Source of the DNA: JBHGXV01 sp041920505 | GTDB lineage: Bacteria; Bacillota; Bacilli; Brevibacillales; Brevibacillaceae | Direction: 5' to 3' | NCBI GenBank assembly: GCA_041920505.1 | Contig: JBHGXV010000039.1 | Span: 231,348 to 295,347 of the forward strand | Length of the DNA: 64,000 nt | Shown: in pieces, positions 44,910-56,194 of the stretch | Layout of the letters: every line of letters begins with the position of its first letter | Numbering within the stretch: position 1 is the first letter of the stretch | Position numbers and translations under genes: made by a program | The notes under the pieces: model-generated | What the model was told of the DNA's origin: nothing | The model's input: only the letters and a program-made list of their open reading frames with translations | Database searches by the model: none

Positions 44910-45116
44910 TCATCCCACGTCGTAGCCTTGATCCTCAATCGTCTCTTTCAGCTTGTCGACTGAGACAGCGGTTTCGTCGTAGGAAACGGTCACCTGGCCC
45001 GCCGCCAAATCCACTTTGGCCGACTGAACCCCGTCCACTTTGTTCAGTGCCCCTTCCACACTGTTGACGCAGTGGTTGCAAGACATGCCTTTTACTTGAA
45101 GCGTAATCGTTGCCAT
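44910..45116 (-). CDS. copZ: copper chaperone CopZ
   Basis: 68 aa HMA domain: GMSCNHCVNSVEGALNKVDG gives the CxxC Cu(I) site and its beta-alpha-beta fold continues through VTVSYDE and ETIEDQGYDV. Delivers Cu(I) to CopA. Second gene of the copA-copZ-csoR operon, 30 nt after copA. Confidence 0.96.
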   Translation of the reverse strand: MATITLQVKGMSCNHCVNSVEGALNKVDGVQSAKVDLAAGQVTVSYDETAVSVDKLKETIEDQGYDVG

Positions 45117-45146
45117 CTGTCATCCCTCACTTCATACATATTTTCA

Positions 45147-47354
<2,208 letters not shown>

Positions 47355-47406
47355 TAACGTTCACCTCCTGTGTGTTGGCCCATCATCCATTGGTTGTTCT
47401 GACCAG

Positions 47407-47435
47407 ATAATACCATACCCCCATATGGTATGCAA
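47407..47435 (-). promoter_or_regulatory. copA: copA promoter with CsoR-type operator
   Basis: Minus strand TTGCAT (47435-47430), 17-bp spacer, TATTAT (47412-47407). The spacer is filled by the inverted repeat TACCATA-CCCCCA-TATGGTA (plus strand 47411-47430), a GC-centred CsoR-type site, so CsoR would block polymerase directly. Confidence 0.88.
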
Positions 47436-47439
47436 GTGA

Positions 47440-47549
47440 ACAAACGGAGATTGTTCTGGTGATGGAGCCGAAACGCCCCGCTGACGACCAGCTCAGCGAA
47501 GAAGAGAGCGAGCAGGAACCATCCACCTTGACATGACGGGCTTTGTCTG
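47440..47549. repeat. short copy of the structured repeat, downstream of the oxidase gene
   Basis: About 110 bp alignable to 49420-49664, lacking the middle 117 bases of that copy. Shared strings: CAAACG-AG near the left end, GTGATGG-GCC, TGACGACC, CTCAGCG, AGAGAGCGAGC-GGAACCATC, GACATGACGG and CTTTGTCT at the right end. Orientation is the same as in the long copy. It lies between the CsoR promoter and the oxidase gene. Confidence 0.6.
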
Positions 47550-47558
47550 CCAATGGAA

Positions 47559-47585
47559 GCCGCCCTCCGATCACAGGGGCGGCTC
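47559..47585 (-). terminator. hairpin after the multicopper oxidase gene
   Basis: AGCCGCCC and GGGCGGCT form an 8-bp stem just past the oxidase stop; there is no T-run, so termination is possible but weak. Confidence 0.45.
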
Positions 47586-47600
47586 GCTTCTCTTCCTCTG

Positions 47601-49193
47601 TCATTCTCCTTTGTTGTCAACGGACGGATCGACGGCAAACGGCTTGTGTCCGTCGTACATCACCGAGGTGGCCATGCCGGCGGCCGCGTGGTGCAGATCG
47701 TGACAGTGAAACATCCAGTCGCCGGAGTTGTCCGCGACGAAGGCCACCACGTACGACTCACGGGGTTTCAGATTCAGCGTGTCCTTGACAATCGGCGCGC
47801 CGCTGACGGGTTTGCCATTTTTAGAAAGGATCTGGAAAAAGTGGCCGTGCAGGTGCATCGGGTGGTTGGAGGTTCCTTCGTTGACCAGCGTCACTTTTAC
47901 TTTGTCTCCCTTTTTCACGCGAATCGGCGGCACCTGGGGCGCCGTTTGCCCGTTGATGGTAAAGAGCGCGTCCCCCGTTTTGGCGTCCGCCACTTCCCCA
48001 AGCGTCATCCGGTATTCCATGTCGTATTTGCCGTCCAGTCTGAACGCGGTCTGGCCGGGCGTGCCGTAGCCTGTAAGATCGACCGGATCGAGCGGTTTTT
48101 TTGCGGCGGCGGTTGACTGAGCCGGCTTTCCGTCGATCACGGCAACCGGAATGCGCATCTGGTCCGCTGCCGGGGAATCGTCGCGGCTGGTGATGGCAAA
48201 ACTGCTGTCCGTCGCGGTGAACTCGATGTCGTACCGCTCGCCGGGCGCGATCACAAACGGGCGTCCCTGGATCGTTTGCGGCGAGGCAATCCGTTGTCCG
48301 TCGGTCGCGATGATGGTGTACGGCTGGCCGTTTAAGTCGAGCACGTGGCTTTGCATGCCCGCGTTGACGAAGCGCAGGCGGACACGCTGCCCTTTGGCTG
48401 CTTTAAGCGGCTGAATGGCGTCGCCGCTCTTGCCGTTGACGCTAAAGACCGTGTACATCGCCTTCATCATCGCGTCGTGGCGCGCGCCCGGCGGCAGATC
48501 GGGATTGGCGGGCGGAACGGCGTTGCCGTCCCCGTGGTGCATCGGCATACCGCTGTGGTTCATTGACATGCCGCTGTGGTCCATCGACATGCCGCTGTGG
48601 TCCATCGCTCCCATCATCGGATTCCACTCGTCCAAGACGAGCGTATACTCCCGGTCGACGGGCGGCTCGTCCGCTCCTTCCACCACCAGCGTGCCGTACA
48701 AACCTCTGTCTTCCTGCACCGCGCTGTCCTGATGCGAGTGATACCAGTACGTACCCGGCACGCTGGCGACGAACTCGTAGGTGTAGCTTTCGCCAGGACG
48801 CACGGCGTTTTGGGTCACGCCGGGAACGCCGTCCATCGTGTTGGGGACCGGATAGCCGTGCCAGTGGATGCTGGTCGGCTCATCCAGTTCGTTTTTCAGA
48901 ATAACCCGCACGATCTCCCCCTGTTTGACGCGAATCTGGCTGCCAGGGACGGTCCCGTTGTAGGTCCACGCCTCCACCTCTGTCTGGTCGTTCAGCTTCC
49001 AGTTCGTCTTGCGTGCCACCAGTTCAAACGTTTTCACCGTTTTGCCCTGTTCCTGGCTTACTTTTGGCACGAGTCCGGCCGCAGCTGCGGGAGTGTCCGA
49101 CTGGTTGCCCGCCTGCGATCCGCAGCCTGACACCGTGACGAGCGAGACGGCGGCCAGCAGCGCAGCAACTCCCGTTCGAATGTGATGTTTCAC
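47601..49193 (-). CDS. multicopper oxidase lipoprotein (CueO-like)
   Basis: 530 aa from GTG 49193 (GGAGGGG upstream). Lipobox SLVTVSGC at residues 18-25 anchors it outside the membrane. Cu ligands: SIHWHG, TYWYHSHQDS, HPMHLHGHFFQ and MFHCHDLHHAAAGM. In the middle is a tandem Met/His repeat (DHSGMSM three times, then HSGMPMHHGDG), like the Met-rich Cu(I)-oxidising segment of CueO. It oxidises Cu(I) in the envelope, completing the copper defence of the island. Confidence 0.94.
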   Translation of the reverse strand: MKHHIRTGVAALLAAVSLVTVSGCGSQAGNQSDTPAAAAGLVPKVSQEQGKTVKTFELVARKTNWKLNDQTEVEAWTYNGTVPGSQIRVKQGEIVRVILKNELDEPTSIHWHGYPVPNTMDGVPGVTQNAVRPGESYTYEFVASVPGTYWYHSHQDSAVQEDRGLYGTLVVEGADEPPVDREYTLVLDEWNPMMGAMDHSGMSMDHSGMSMNHSGMPMHHGDGNAVPPANPDLPPGARHDAMMKAMYTVFSVNGKSGDAIQPLKAAKGQRVRLRFVNAGMQSHVLDLNGQPYTIIATDGQRIASPQTIQGRPFVIAPGERYDIEFTATDSSFAITSRDDSPAADQMRIPVAVIDGKPAQSTAAAKKPLDPVDLTGYGTPGQTAFRLDGKYDMEYRMTLGEVADAKTGDALFTINGQTAPQVPPIRVKKGDKVKVTLVNEGTSNHPMHLHGHFFQILSKNGKPVSGAPIVKDTLNLKPRESYVVAFVADNSGDWMFHCHDLHHAAAGMATSVMYDGHKPFAVDPSVDNKGE

Positions 49194-49225
49194 AACAGTC
49201 CCCTCCTCTTCTTTGTCCTGTGACA

Positions 49226-49258
49226 AAGATAACAGGAGATTTTGAAGAAAAAATGGAG
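49226..49258 (-). promoter_or_regulatory. multicopper oxidase promoter, shared element
   Basis: Minus strand CTCCATTTTTTCTTCAAAATC (49258-49238), 6 nt, then TATCTT (49231-49226). It matches the element at 44392-44360 at 18 of 21 bases with identical spacing to the -10 box. Start would be about 49219, 26 nt ahead of the GTG. Confidence 0.7.
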
Positions 49259-49419
49259 ACGGCCCTTCCATCGAGCCCGCCGATGCGGCTCGGCCAAAAA
49301 AGAACGCATTGTCCCACAGACAATGCGCAGACGGATGACAAACTGCTTTTGTTATATTGAGGTTTCGCAAGGAACTTATCTTCCCATAGTTTCCACAGGC
49401 CGGAGGCCTGCAAATTGAT

Positions 49420-49664
49420 CAAACGAAGTTGTAGAAAAAGTACGAGGCATGGAGTGATGGGGCCAAGGCGAGCTCCTTTGACGACCTACTCAGCGGAGAA
49501 ACGCAGACGCGGGGGAAAACAAGGGGCACAAGTCTCACATCTTGAGTTACCCAGATGTTTGCCCCCTGCCCGCGTCGCGTTTCGGAGCGGACACTATCGG
49601 CTACTTCGCTGGTCGTCAAGAGAGCGAGCGGGAACCATCACCCATGACATGACGGACTTTGTCT
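49420..49664. repeat. long copy of the structured repeat, upstream of the oxidase gene
   Basis: 245 bp, folding into nested stems: GACGACC (49480-49486) with GGTCGTC (49611-49617), CAGCG (49491-49495) with CGCTG (49607-49611), ACGCGGG (49507-49513) with CCCGCGT (49569-49575), GGGGCA (49523-49528) with TGCCCC (49560-49565), ACATCT (49537-49542) with AGATGT (49553-49558). It has no protein-coding frame I trust. The rest of the 49194-49707 gap holds only the oxidase promoter. Confidence 0.65.
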
Positions 49665-49707
49665 ACACGCTGAAAATCCGATCGGTCTGTTCTTTTGTCG
49701 CGGCAGT

Positions 49708-50409
49708 TCAGGCAGTCCCGACCGACTCCTGTGCGGACGCATCAGCGATACCCATCTGTTCGATCCGCGAAATCCGCCCGTACTCCATGACGACGCATCG
49801 TTGGGCATACTGGGCCACTTCGCGGTCATGCGTCACCATGACGATGGTGTGGCCTTCGCGGTGCAACTCCTGGAACAGTTGCATCACCATCTGCTCGTTG
49901 GCTTCGTCCAGGTTGCCCGTTGGCTCGTCGGCAAGGATGATCGCCGGGTAGTTGATCAGCGCCCGGGCGATGCAGACACGCTGCTGTTCGCCGCCGGAAA
50001 GCTGCGACGGCAGGTGGTGAATCCGTTCGCCCAGCCCCACTCTGGTCAGGGCCTTAATCGCTTCCCGTTCGTCCGGCATGCTGTGGTAATACTGCGCCAG
50101 CATCACGTTTTCCAGCGCGCTGACGTAAGGAATCAGGTGAAACTGTTGAAACACCAGCCCGATGGTCTCGCGTCGCAACTCGGTCAACTGCTTCTTGGAC
50201 AGTGCCGCCGTCTCCTGGCCATTAATCCGGACCGAGCCTTCGGTGGGTTTGTCCATACAGCCAATGATGTTGATCAAGGTGCTTTTCCCCGAACCCGACG
50301 GCCCCATGATCGCCACCCACTCGCCGGCTTCCACGCACAGGTCGATGCCGCGCAAGGCGTGCACATTGCCGAAGGAGCGGGAGACATTTTTCAACTCCAG
50401 GATTGCCAT
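49708..50409 (-). CDS. ABC transporter ATPase of the iron uptake operon
   Basis: 233 aa, ATG with GGGGGG upstream. MacB/LolD-type ATPase: Walker A GPSGSGKSTLINIIG, LSGGEQQRVCIARALIN, Walker B ILADEPTGNLDEANE, H-loop MVTHD. It powers the two FtsX-type permeases encoded just upstream. Last gene of the six-gene operon. Similar to the Campylobacter Cj1663 position. Confidence 0.9.
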   Translation of the reverse strand: MAILELKNVSRSFGNVHALRGIDLCVEAGEWVAIMGPSGSGKSTLINIIGCMDKPTEGSVRINGQETAALSKKQLTELRRETIGLVFQQFHLIPYVSALENVMLAQYYHSMPDEREAIKALTRVGLGERIHHLPSQLSGGEQQRVCIARALINYPAIILADEPTGNLDEANEQMVMQLFQELHREGHTIVMVTHDREVAQYAQRCVVMEYGRISRIEQMGIADASAQESVGTA

Positions 50410-50421
50410 CTGCTTTCCCCC

Positions 50422-51555
50422 CTACTCTCCTTTTAACACAATTGCCGGTTCCACTTCCATGATCCGCTTGACCGGCACGGAAAATCCGAGGCCGACCACG
50501 GCGAGCGCGCCCAGATACGCCCACGGAACGATGACGAACCGAAAGGCGATGTCGGATTGAAACACGCTCTGCCCGATCAACTGGGCGAGATAGTAGGCCA
50601 GGACGATGCCAAGCGTGCATCCGACGATACCGAACAAGACCCCTTCGGCGAGAAATTCGGCGATCAGCTTGCCGTCCGAGGCACCCAGGGCCTTTTTCAG
50701 GGCCACTTCCTTGCGCCGCTGCATCACCATGCTGATCATCGTCGTCATGATCGCCAGCACCGTGGTGATAAAAATAACCACGGCGACGAGATAAGTCAGT
50801 TTCTCGATTTTTTCCAGCAACTTCTCCTCCGACTGGGCCATCTGTTTCAGCGGCTTGGCGACAATCCCCGGCACCGCCGACTGCAACGCCGCGGCCGTCT
50901 GTTCGAGGGACTCGCCTTTGTCCATCAGGCTGACGAGCACGATGTTTGTACCGGTCTGACCCGTGACCAGCCGGCCCAGCTTCGCGCTGACGAACAACTG
51001 GTTGTCCTCCTTGCCGCCGGTGGTGACAATGCCGGCCACGGTTACCTTCACGTCCCGTCCGTTTTCGCCCGCCTTGAAGACAAACGGCTCTCCCGGCTTC
51101 AGATCGTATTTTTTCGCGATGGCCGTCCCGACCATCGCTTCGGTGGCGTTGTCCCGCTCTTCAATCCAGTGTCCATCCACATTCCAGTACGGACTGACCG
51201 CCCGCATTTGATCAAACCAGGTGCCGGCCAGCACCAGCGGGTGTTTGTTGACGTACACCAGCCCGTATTGCACCGGAGCGCTGCCGACGAGCTTGGCTTT
51301 GGGCAGCTTTTCCGCCACCTCATCCAGCGTCTCGGGGCTCATTCCCGTCTTGCCGTCGGCCGGATAGATCAACAGGTTGGCCCCGTAGGCGCGAAACTCC
51401 TTGCCCATTTTTTGGTTCATGTCGTAATACAGATTGACCAGGCCGCCGATTACGCCTGTGCCGAGCACGATAGCGAGAATGGCCACGACCGACGGCACTT
51501 TGCGAAACCACACGGCCCGCCCGATAAAGCGGGCAAACATCTGCCATCTGTTCAT
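50422..51555 (-). CDS. ABC permease (FtsX/MacB type), iron operon
   Basis: 377 aa from ATG 51555 (an ATG at 51561 touches the Shine-Dalgarno AGGGGG). An N-terminal TM (VPSVVAILAIVLGTGVIGGLV), then a large extracytoplasmic MacB-like domain, then three TM helices with KKALGASDGKLIAEFLAEG between them. The middle domain contains QMAQSEEKLLEKIEKLTYLV. Partner of the next permease; second of two in the P19-type operon. Confidence 0.88.
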   Translation of the reverse strand: MNRWQMFARFIGRAVWFRKVPSVVAILAIVLGTGVIGGLVNLYYDMNQKMGKEFRAYGANLLIYPADGKTGMSPETLDEVAEKLPKAKLVGSAPVQYGLVYVNKHPLVLAGTWFDQMRAVSPYWNVDGHWIEERDNATEAMVGTAIAKKYDLKPGEPFVFKAGENGRDVKVTVAGIVTTGGKEDNQLFVSAKLGRLVTGQTGTNIVLVSLMDKGESLEQTAAALQSAVPGIVAKPLKQMAQSEEKLLEKIEKLTYLVAVVIFITTVLAIMTTMISMVMQRRKEVALKKALGASDGKLIAEFLAEGVLFGIVGCTLGIVLAYYLAQLIGQSVFQSDIAFRFVIVPWAYLGALAVVGLGFSVPVKRIMEVEPAIVLKGE

Positions 51556-51565
51556 CCCCATCCCC

Positions 51566-52855
51566 CTATCTGCCGGATAAGGCCTGGACCGGCTCCAGTC
51601 TGACGATCGCCCGAACGGCCGGATAGCTGCCCGCCACCGTGATCAGCACGGAGAGGAACAGCACCAGCGGCAGGCCAATCAGCTTGACGGAAAGAGCGGT
51701 GCCAAACACCGACTGCCCCACCGCCTGCGCCAGCACGAGACCAAGACCGTACCCGAAAAGACCGCCGATCAGTCCGCTGATCAGCGCTTCGGCGAGAAAC
51801 AGCATCGTCACCGCCGCGTCGGTGCCTCCCAGCACTTTGATCAGGGCGATCTCCTTGCTGCGCTCCTGCACCTTGCTGTTCATTAGACTGGAGATGCCCA
51901 TCGCCGAACTGACGATCGCGGCCAGGGAGATGATCAGCATCAGGAACTGGATTTTGTTCAAAATCGTCCCTTCCGACTGGGCGATTTGCCGGATCGGTTT
52001 GGCCTGGGCTTGCGGGATGCTTTCCTCGATCTGGTAGGCGATCGCCCCAGTGAACGCCGTGCAGTACCATTGATCGAAATCTTTTTCCCGAAGCGACTCC
52101 GGATTGGTCCCGACCTTGCTCGCCAGTTCGTTGTCCGGCACGGTCAGGGCGCTTACCTCCGCCCGGCTGATTTTTCCCGGCAGGTTCAGCATTCGCTGTA
52201 CGGCCGCCAGCGGGGCAAAGATCGTGTCGTCCTCTGTACCGCCCGCATCCAGTACGCCCGAGACCAGAAACGTGTACGGCTTCTCGCCGGAAGCGGTCTT
52301 CACCGCAAGCGTCAGCGTGTCGCCCGGCTTCACAGCAAGCCGCTCTGCCGCCTGCCTGCCGACCAGCACCTCGCGCGAATCGGCCGACTCCTTCGGCCAC
52401 TGCCCGTTCACCCGCCACCACGACTTCTCAGCCACACCGGTCGTAAACCGGTTGCCGTCGGCCAGCTTCCATTCTTTGTGAAACCAGGTGCCGGCAAACG
52501 GAACGGTCACATCCCCCGACTTCCCGGTGGTTTCCAGATAGGGAGCACATCCGAGAATATTGTTGGCCCAAAAGATTTTCTTCAGATTGAACAGGTCGGA
52601 CTCCTGCAAATACGCCTGCGTTCCCAACGGATTGAGATTGGCGCCGTCCAATTCCACCGGAATCGTGTCCATTTTCGGGACGATTTGCAGGTTGGCCCCG
52701 TACGATTTCAGTTCCTGATTCAGCTTGTCGCCGATGTCCAGCGCGACGTTGAGCATGCCCGAAGCCAGCGAAGCGCCGAACGCGACCGTCAGGATCAACA
52801 GGCATTTTTCCTTCAGCGCACGCGTGAAAGATTTCAGCAGTATCCGCAAAAACAT
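51566..52855 (-). CDS. ABC permease (FtsX/MacB type), iron operon
   Basis: 429 aa, ATG with AAAGGAGAG upstream. Signal-anchor TM at the start (LILTVAFGASLASGMLNVAL), a MacB-like extracytoplasmic domain of about 270 residues and three C-terminal TM helices with EIALIKVLGGTDAAVTMLF. Paralogous to the gene at 50422. Stop lies 10 nt ahead of it. Corresponds in order to Cj1661. Confidence 0.88.
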   Translation of the reverse strand: MFLRILLKSFTRALKEKCLLILTVAFGASLASGMLNVALDIGDKLNQELKSYGANLQIVPKMDTIPVELDGANLNPLGTQAYLQESDLFNLKKIFWANNILGCAPYLETTGKSGDVTVPFAGTWFHKEWKLADGNRFTTGVAEKSWWRVNGQWPKESADSREVLVGRQAAERLAVKPGDTLTLAVKTASGEKPYTFLVSGVLDAGGTEDDTIFAPLAAVQRMLNLPGKISRAEVSALTVPDNELASKVGTNPESLREKDFDQWYCTAFTGAIAYQIEESIPQAQAKPIRQIAQSEGTILNKIQFLMLIISLAAIVSSAMGISSLMNSKVQERSKEIALIKVLGGTDAAVTMLFLAEALISGLIGGLFGYGLGLVLAQAVGQSVFGTALSVKLIGLPLVLFLSVLITVAGSYPAVRAIVRLEPVQALSGR

Positions 52856-52870
52856 GCCCCGGTCTCTCCT

Positions 52871-54112
52871 TTACTTGAAACGATCCTTCACTTTTTCCAG
52901 TTCGGACACGAGGATGTCCAGCGTCCCGTCGTCCTTCTGCTCGTACATGAGCGGAATCGGGTTGCAACCGCCCATGAACCCGATGGTCGTCGGGCTTACG
53001 ACCGACCCGCACTTCTTGCAAATGATTTGCCCGTCCTTCTGGTAGTAACCGGCCGCGCCGCAAATCTGGCAGGCATCCAACGCCACGCCGTAGTTTTCGC
53101 CCGCCTTGCGGACCGCGATGAATTTGACCTCTGTGCCGTCGTCCATCGTGCAACTGTAGACATTCAGTTCCTTTTCCTTCAGATCAGCCTTGGGGATGTG
53201 AATATGGCCGTGGTCGGCGGTGACTGGGATCGTCGGCTGTTCGTCCGTCGCCCGGGCCGCTTTTACCTCGTCGCCGATCACCGTTCCGAAGATGACCGTG
53301 ACCACGGCAGCCAGCGAATAAAACCAGCGGCGCACTCTCGCCTCCTGGGCCAGCCGTTTGCGCTGCTGCGCCGGATTGAGCGGGGCCTCAGGCACAGGCT
53401 GCGGCACCCGCAGTCGCATCGTCACCGCCAGCAGGTAGACGGCCAACAGTGCCAGCAAGCCGTAAAAGAACCACGCCTTATGGTTGACCAAGGGGGTCAG
53501 CACGTCCAGGGCCCACATCGTCAGCGGCAGAATCTGCAGGCCAAACAGCATCTGCGCCCACTCGATCAGTTGATAGACAAACAGTTGCGCAAACGCCAGC
53601 AGCAAAAACACAAACACCACCCGGCGGCCGACTTTACCAGCGATGCGCTTCATCGCCAGCGCCAGCAGCACAAACAACACCAGCCCCAGGGCTACGCCTG
53701 CGAGGTGAATCACCCACTCGGACGAAAGCCCGTTTTCCAGCGACAACGCAGGAGCTACCGCGTTTATCACGCCGCCCGCTTTGTCCAGGAGAATCGCAAA
53801 ACCCAGAACGCCGAGCGCGATCTGTCCGGCGCGTCCGTCCCTGCTTCTCTTCCCAAGCCACACCCAGACGAAAAAACAGGCGATGGCACAGACGACCAGC
53901 CCCTTTTCCACCACGTCGCCCATTTCCAGCCGCACCACCGCTGTATTGATTGCCAGCATGATGACGGATGCGACGGCTCCCGCGACAGCCCCGGCGACCA
54001 GCCTGTTCGCCGTCCTTCTTTGGCCGTCCTGCGCGAGATGAATCCATGCCAGCATCAGGCAGAACAACGGCTCCAGCCCGGCGCGCAAAAGCGATGCCAT
54101 GACCTCCAGCAT
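52871..54112 (-). CDS. DUF2318 Fe-S/metal-binding membrane protein
   Basis: 413 aa, ATG with GGAGGG upstream. Eight or so TM helices in the first 270 residues, then a DUF2318 domain outside: VTADHGHIHIPKADLKEKEL, CTMDDGTEVKFIAV, CQICGAAGYYQKDGQIICKKCG and TIGFMGGCNPIP, giving five conserved Cys and His residues. It is the Cj1660-like component of P19 iron systems, thought to carry electrons or iron to the permeases. Confidence 0.9.
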   Translation of the reverse strand: MLEVMASLLRAGLEPLFCLMLAWIHLAQDGQRRTANRLVAGAVAGAVASVIMLAINTAVVRLEMGDVVEKGLVVCAIACFFVWVWLGKRSRDGRAGQIALGVLGFAILLDKAGGVINAVAPALSLENGLSSEWVIHLAGVALGLVLFVLLALAMKRIAGKVGRRVVFVFLLLAFAQLFVYQLIEWAQMLFGLQILPLTMWALDVLTPLVNHKAWFFYGLLALLAVYLLAVTMRLRVPQPVPEAPLNPAQQRKRLAQEARVRRWFYSLAAVVTVIFGTVIGDEVKAARATDEQPTIPVTADHGHIHIPKADLKEKELNVYSCTMDDGTEVKFIAVRKAGENYGVALDACQICGAAGYYQKDGQIICKKCGSVVSPTTIGFMGGCNPIPLMYEQKDDGTLDILVSELEKVKDRFK

Positions 54113-54195
54113 GCTCTCACCCTCCGTTTCCCCTCATGAGCGCCAAAAGCGCAAAATCCGGGCGCAGATCGAGTCGCGCCCGGTCAGTGTATTGG

Positions 54196-54819
54196 TTATT
54201 TTTTCGGCACGTACGGGAATTCCCACTCCACCTCGATCGGCTTCGTCCAGAATTTCCCTTCCACTCCGGTGCCTTTGTCCACGTGCAAGAGGTAGTTTTG
54301 CTTCTCCGGCGACTCGATGGAGAGGTGCAGCTTGTATTTGCCCGCGCCGAGCATCTTCACATTGGCACCGTAGTGCGGTCCGTCCGCCGCGTTCATCGGC
54401 ATGAACGTGCCGGAAAACTCCTTGCCTGTATCCAGATTTGTCACCTTGTAGTTGACCGTCAGATACGGCACCCATTCGCCCGCGCCGAAGCCCACCTTGT
54501 TGTCTTGGGTCGCCTTGATGTCGGCTTCCAGGTGGATGTCGGCGTCATGCACATCCATGCCCGCCTTCTCGTGCGGGAACAGTTCCGCCGCTTCGAAGTA
54601 GACAGCGGCGATCTCCATGCCTTCCATCTCTTGGGGCTCGCCAATCGGGATTTCCTTCACCACTTTGTCCTGCGTCTGTTCGCCTTGCGCACTCTCGTGA
54701 TTCATCTGGTCATGCGACGCGTTGTTCGCCGGTGCGCTCGTTTCTCCGCCGCATCCGGTCAACGCCAGCGTCAATGCCGCACCTGCTGCCAGAATCCATT
54801 GTTTCTTCGATTTTACCAT
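54196..54819 (-). CDS. P19/Tp34-family iron-binding lipoprotein
   Basis: 207 aa from ATG 54819 (GGAGAGGAG upstream). Lipobox AALTLALTGC (Cys about residue 23), then a His/Met linker (ASHDQMNHESAQ). Domain: MEIAAVYFEAAELFPHEKAG with Met and His ligands (VHDADIHLEADIKAT), FGAGEWVPYLTVNYKVTN, SGTFMPMNAADGPHYGANVK. P19/FetP bind Cu2+ and Fe ligands at the membrane. Second gene of the operon, between FTR1 and DUF2318. Confidence 0.92.
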   Translation of the reverse strand: MVKSKKQWILAAGAALTLALTGCGGETSAPANNASHDQMNHESAQGEQTQDKVVKEIPIGEPQEMEGMEIAAVYFEAAELFPHEKAGMDVHDADIHLEADIKATQDNKVGFGAGEWVPYLTVNYKVTNLDTGKEFSGTFMPMNAADGPHYGANVKMLGAGKYKLHLSIESPEKQNYLLHVDKGTGVEGKFWTKPIEVEWEFPYVPKK

Positions 54820-54876
54820 GATAAAATCTCCTCTCCTGATAGAAAATGTTTGGTTTTTGTTTGACAAACGGTATCG

Positions 54877-56070
54877 TCACTGGTGAATCGGTTCGTGGGA
54901 CGCGTCCCGCTTGCGCAGCTTGTGGATCACCAGGCCGACAAGCAACAGCAATAACAGGGTCGCTTGTGCCGCGACGCCCTCCCATGACGGGTAGATGCCG
55001 AGGAACCCGACGGTCGCGAATCCGGAAATCTCGTTGCTGCTGACAAGCCCGCTCGCCTGCAGTTCCTTGATCCCCTCGCCCGCGAAGATAAACGCCAGCA
55101 CATACAACAGCGCACTGGAAGCGAGGAAGAACGGTTTGAGCGGAATCTTGCGCGAGCCGAAGCGGATCAGGTAGAACAACACAGCCAGCACCACCGCACC
55201 TGCCGCAATCCCCAGCCAGATCGGCGTCGCCGCTTCCGGCGACTCGGCGAGCATCGCCTGGTAGAACAGCACGGTCTCCGCGCCTTCACGATAAACCGCG
55301 AGGAAGACCGCAAGCCACAGCGCGAAGCGATTGCCCCTTTTGAGCGAATCCTGCACCTTGCCCTGTATGTAGTGCTTCCAGCGGTTGGTGTCGGCTTTGG
55401 AGAACATCCACCAGCTCATCGAGAACAGAATGACAGTGGCAAGCAGCAGCACGGCTCCTTCCAGTACCTCCTGCGCCTCGCCGCTTACGTGGAACAATTC
55501 CTTGAACAAATAGGCCGTCACCAGACTGGCTGCCACGGCCGCCAACGCCGACTGGTACACCTCTTTCACTTTTTCTTCGTTGCCCGATTTCAGCAGATAC
55601 GCCACAATCGCGGCAATGACGAGAATCGCCTCGACCCCTTCGCGCACGATGATCAGAAACGAGTAGAACCACATCCCGCCCGTGCCTTGCTCGTCCTGCG
55701 TAAGTTCCTTGGCGTCGTGGCGCAACATCTCCACCAACGCGTCCATCTCCTGCCGGATCACACCCTGGTCAGCTGCGGCACCCATTTTCTTGCGGATCGA
55801 ACCAAACTGAAACTCGATTTCCGCCGCCCGTTTGGAAGAGATGTTGACGCGAACCGCCTGTTCCATCCGTTCGCTTTCAAACGGCCCGAAATACGCCTCG
55901 TTCAGCAACTCTTTCGCCTTGGTCACATCCCCTTTGGCGTAAGCGTCCAGCGACTGTTGCAGGTACGATTCGACCCGGTCGACCACCCCGTCCCACGAGC
56001 TCGCCGCGAACAAACGGCCCGGGAACAGCAACAACGCCAGCAGGAAAAACACGAGGAATCGCTTGTGCAT
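54877..56070 (-). CDS. FTR1-type iron permease
   Basis: 397 aa, ATG with AAAGGAGGG upstream. Signal peptide (residues 1-23), an extracytoplasmic helical domain to about 125, then seven TM helices with the two iron motifs REGVE (143-147) and REGAE (261-265), whose Glu residues move Fe. The FetM/EfeU class. First gene of the operon, behind tandem Fur-type boxes. Confidence 0.94.
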   Translation of the reverse strand: MHKRFLVFFLLALLLFPGRLFAASSWDGVVDRVESYLQQSLDAYAKGDVTKAKELLNEAYFGPFESERMEQAVRVNISSKRAAEIEFQFGSIRKKMGAAADQGVIRQEMDALVEMLRHDAKELTQDEQGTGGMWFYSFLIIVREGVEAILVIAAIVAYLLKSGNEEKVKEVYQSALAAVAASLVTAYLFKELFHVSGEAQEVLEGAVLLLATVILFSMSWWMFSKADTNRWKHYIQGKVQDSLKRGNRFALWLAVFLAVYREGAETVLFYQAMLAESPEAATPIWLGIAAGAVVLAVLFYLIRFGSRKIPLKPFFLASSALLYVLAFIFAGEGIKELQASGLVSSNEISGFATVGFLGIYPSWEGVAAQATLLLLLLVGLVIHKLRKRDASHEPIHQ

Positions 56071-56134
56071 GGTCTCCCTCCTTTAATTTGAATAACGGTA
56101 AACATGATTCCATTTCAACGAACCTAGTCGCAAT

Positions 56135-56165
56135 TGAGAATCATTCACATTGATAACCGTTATCA
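56135..56165. promoter_or_regulatory. tandem Fur-type boxes ahead of the iron operon
   Basis: TGATAAC-C-GTTATCA at 56151-56165 is a perfect 7-1-7 inverted repeat; TGAGAAT-C-ATTCACA at 56135-56149 is one of 6/7 match. They lie one base apart, 65-95 bp upstream of the FTR1 start, a typical Fur arrangement. Confidence 0.82.
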
Positions 56166-56194
56166 TTGTAGCACAGAACGTTCCGCTTGTTAAG

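Noticed and set aside
48555..48605. Short tandem repeat as a CRISPR or regulatory repeat
   Set aside because: The 21-bp units encode the Met/His repeat of the multicopper oxidase; they have no spacers.
49415..49951. 178-aa frame on the plus strand over the long repeat
   Set aside because: Half lies antisense to the ABC ATPase, half in the hairpin-rich repeat; no domain.
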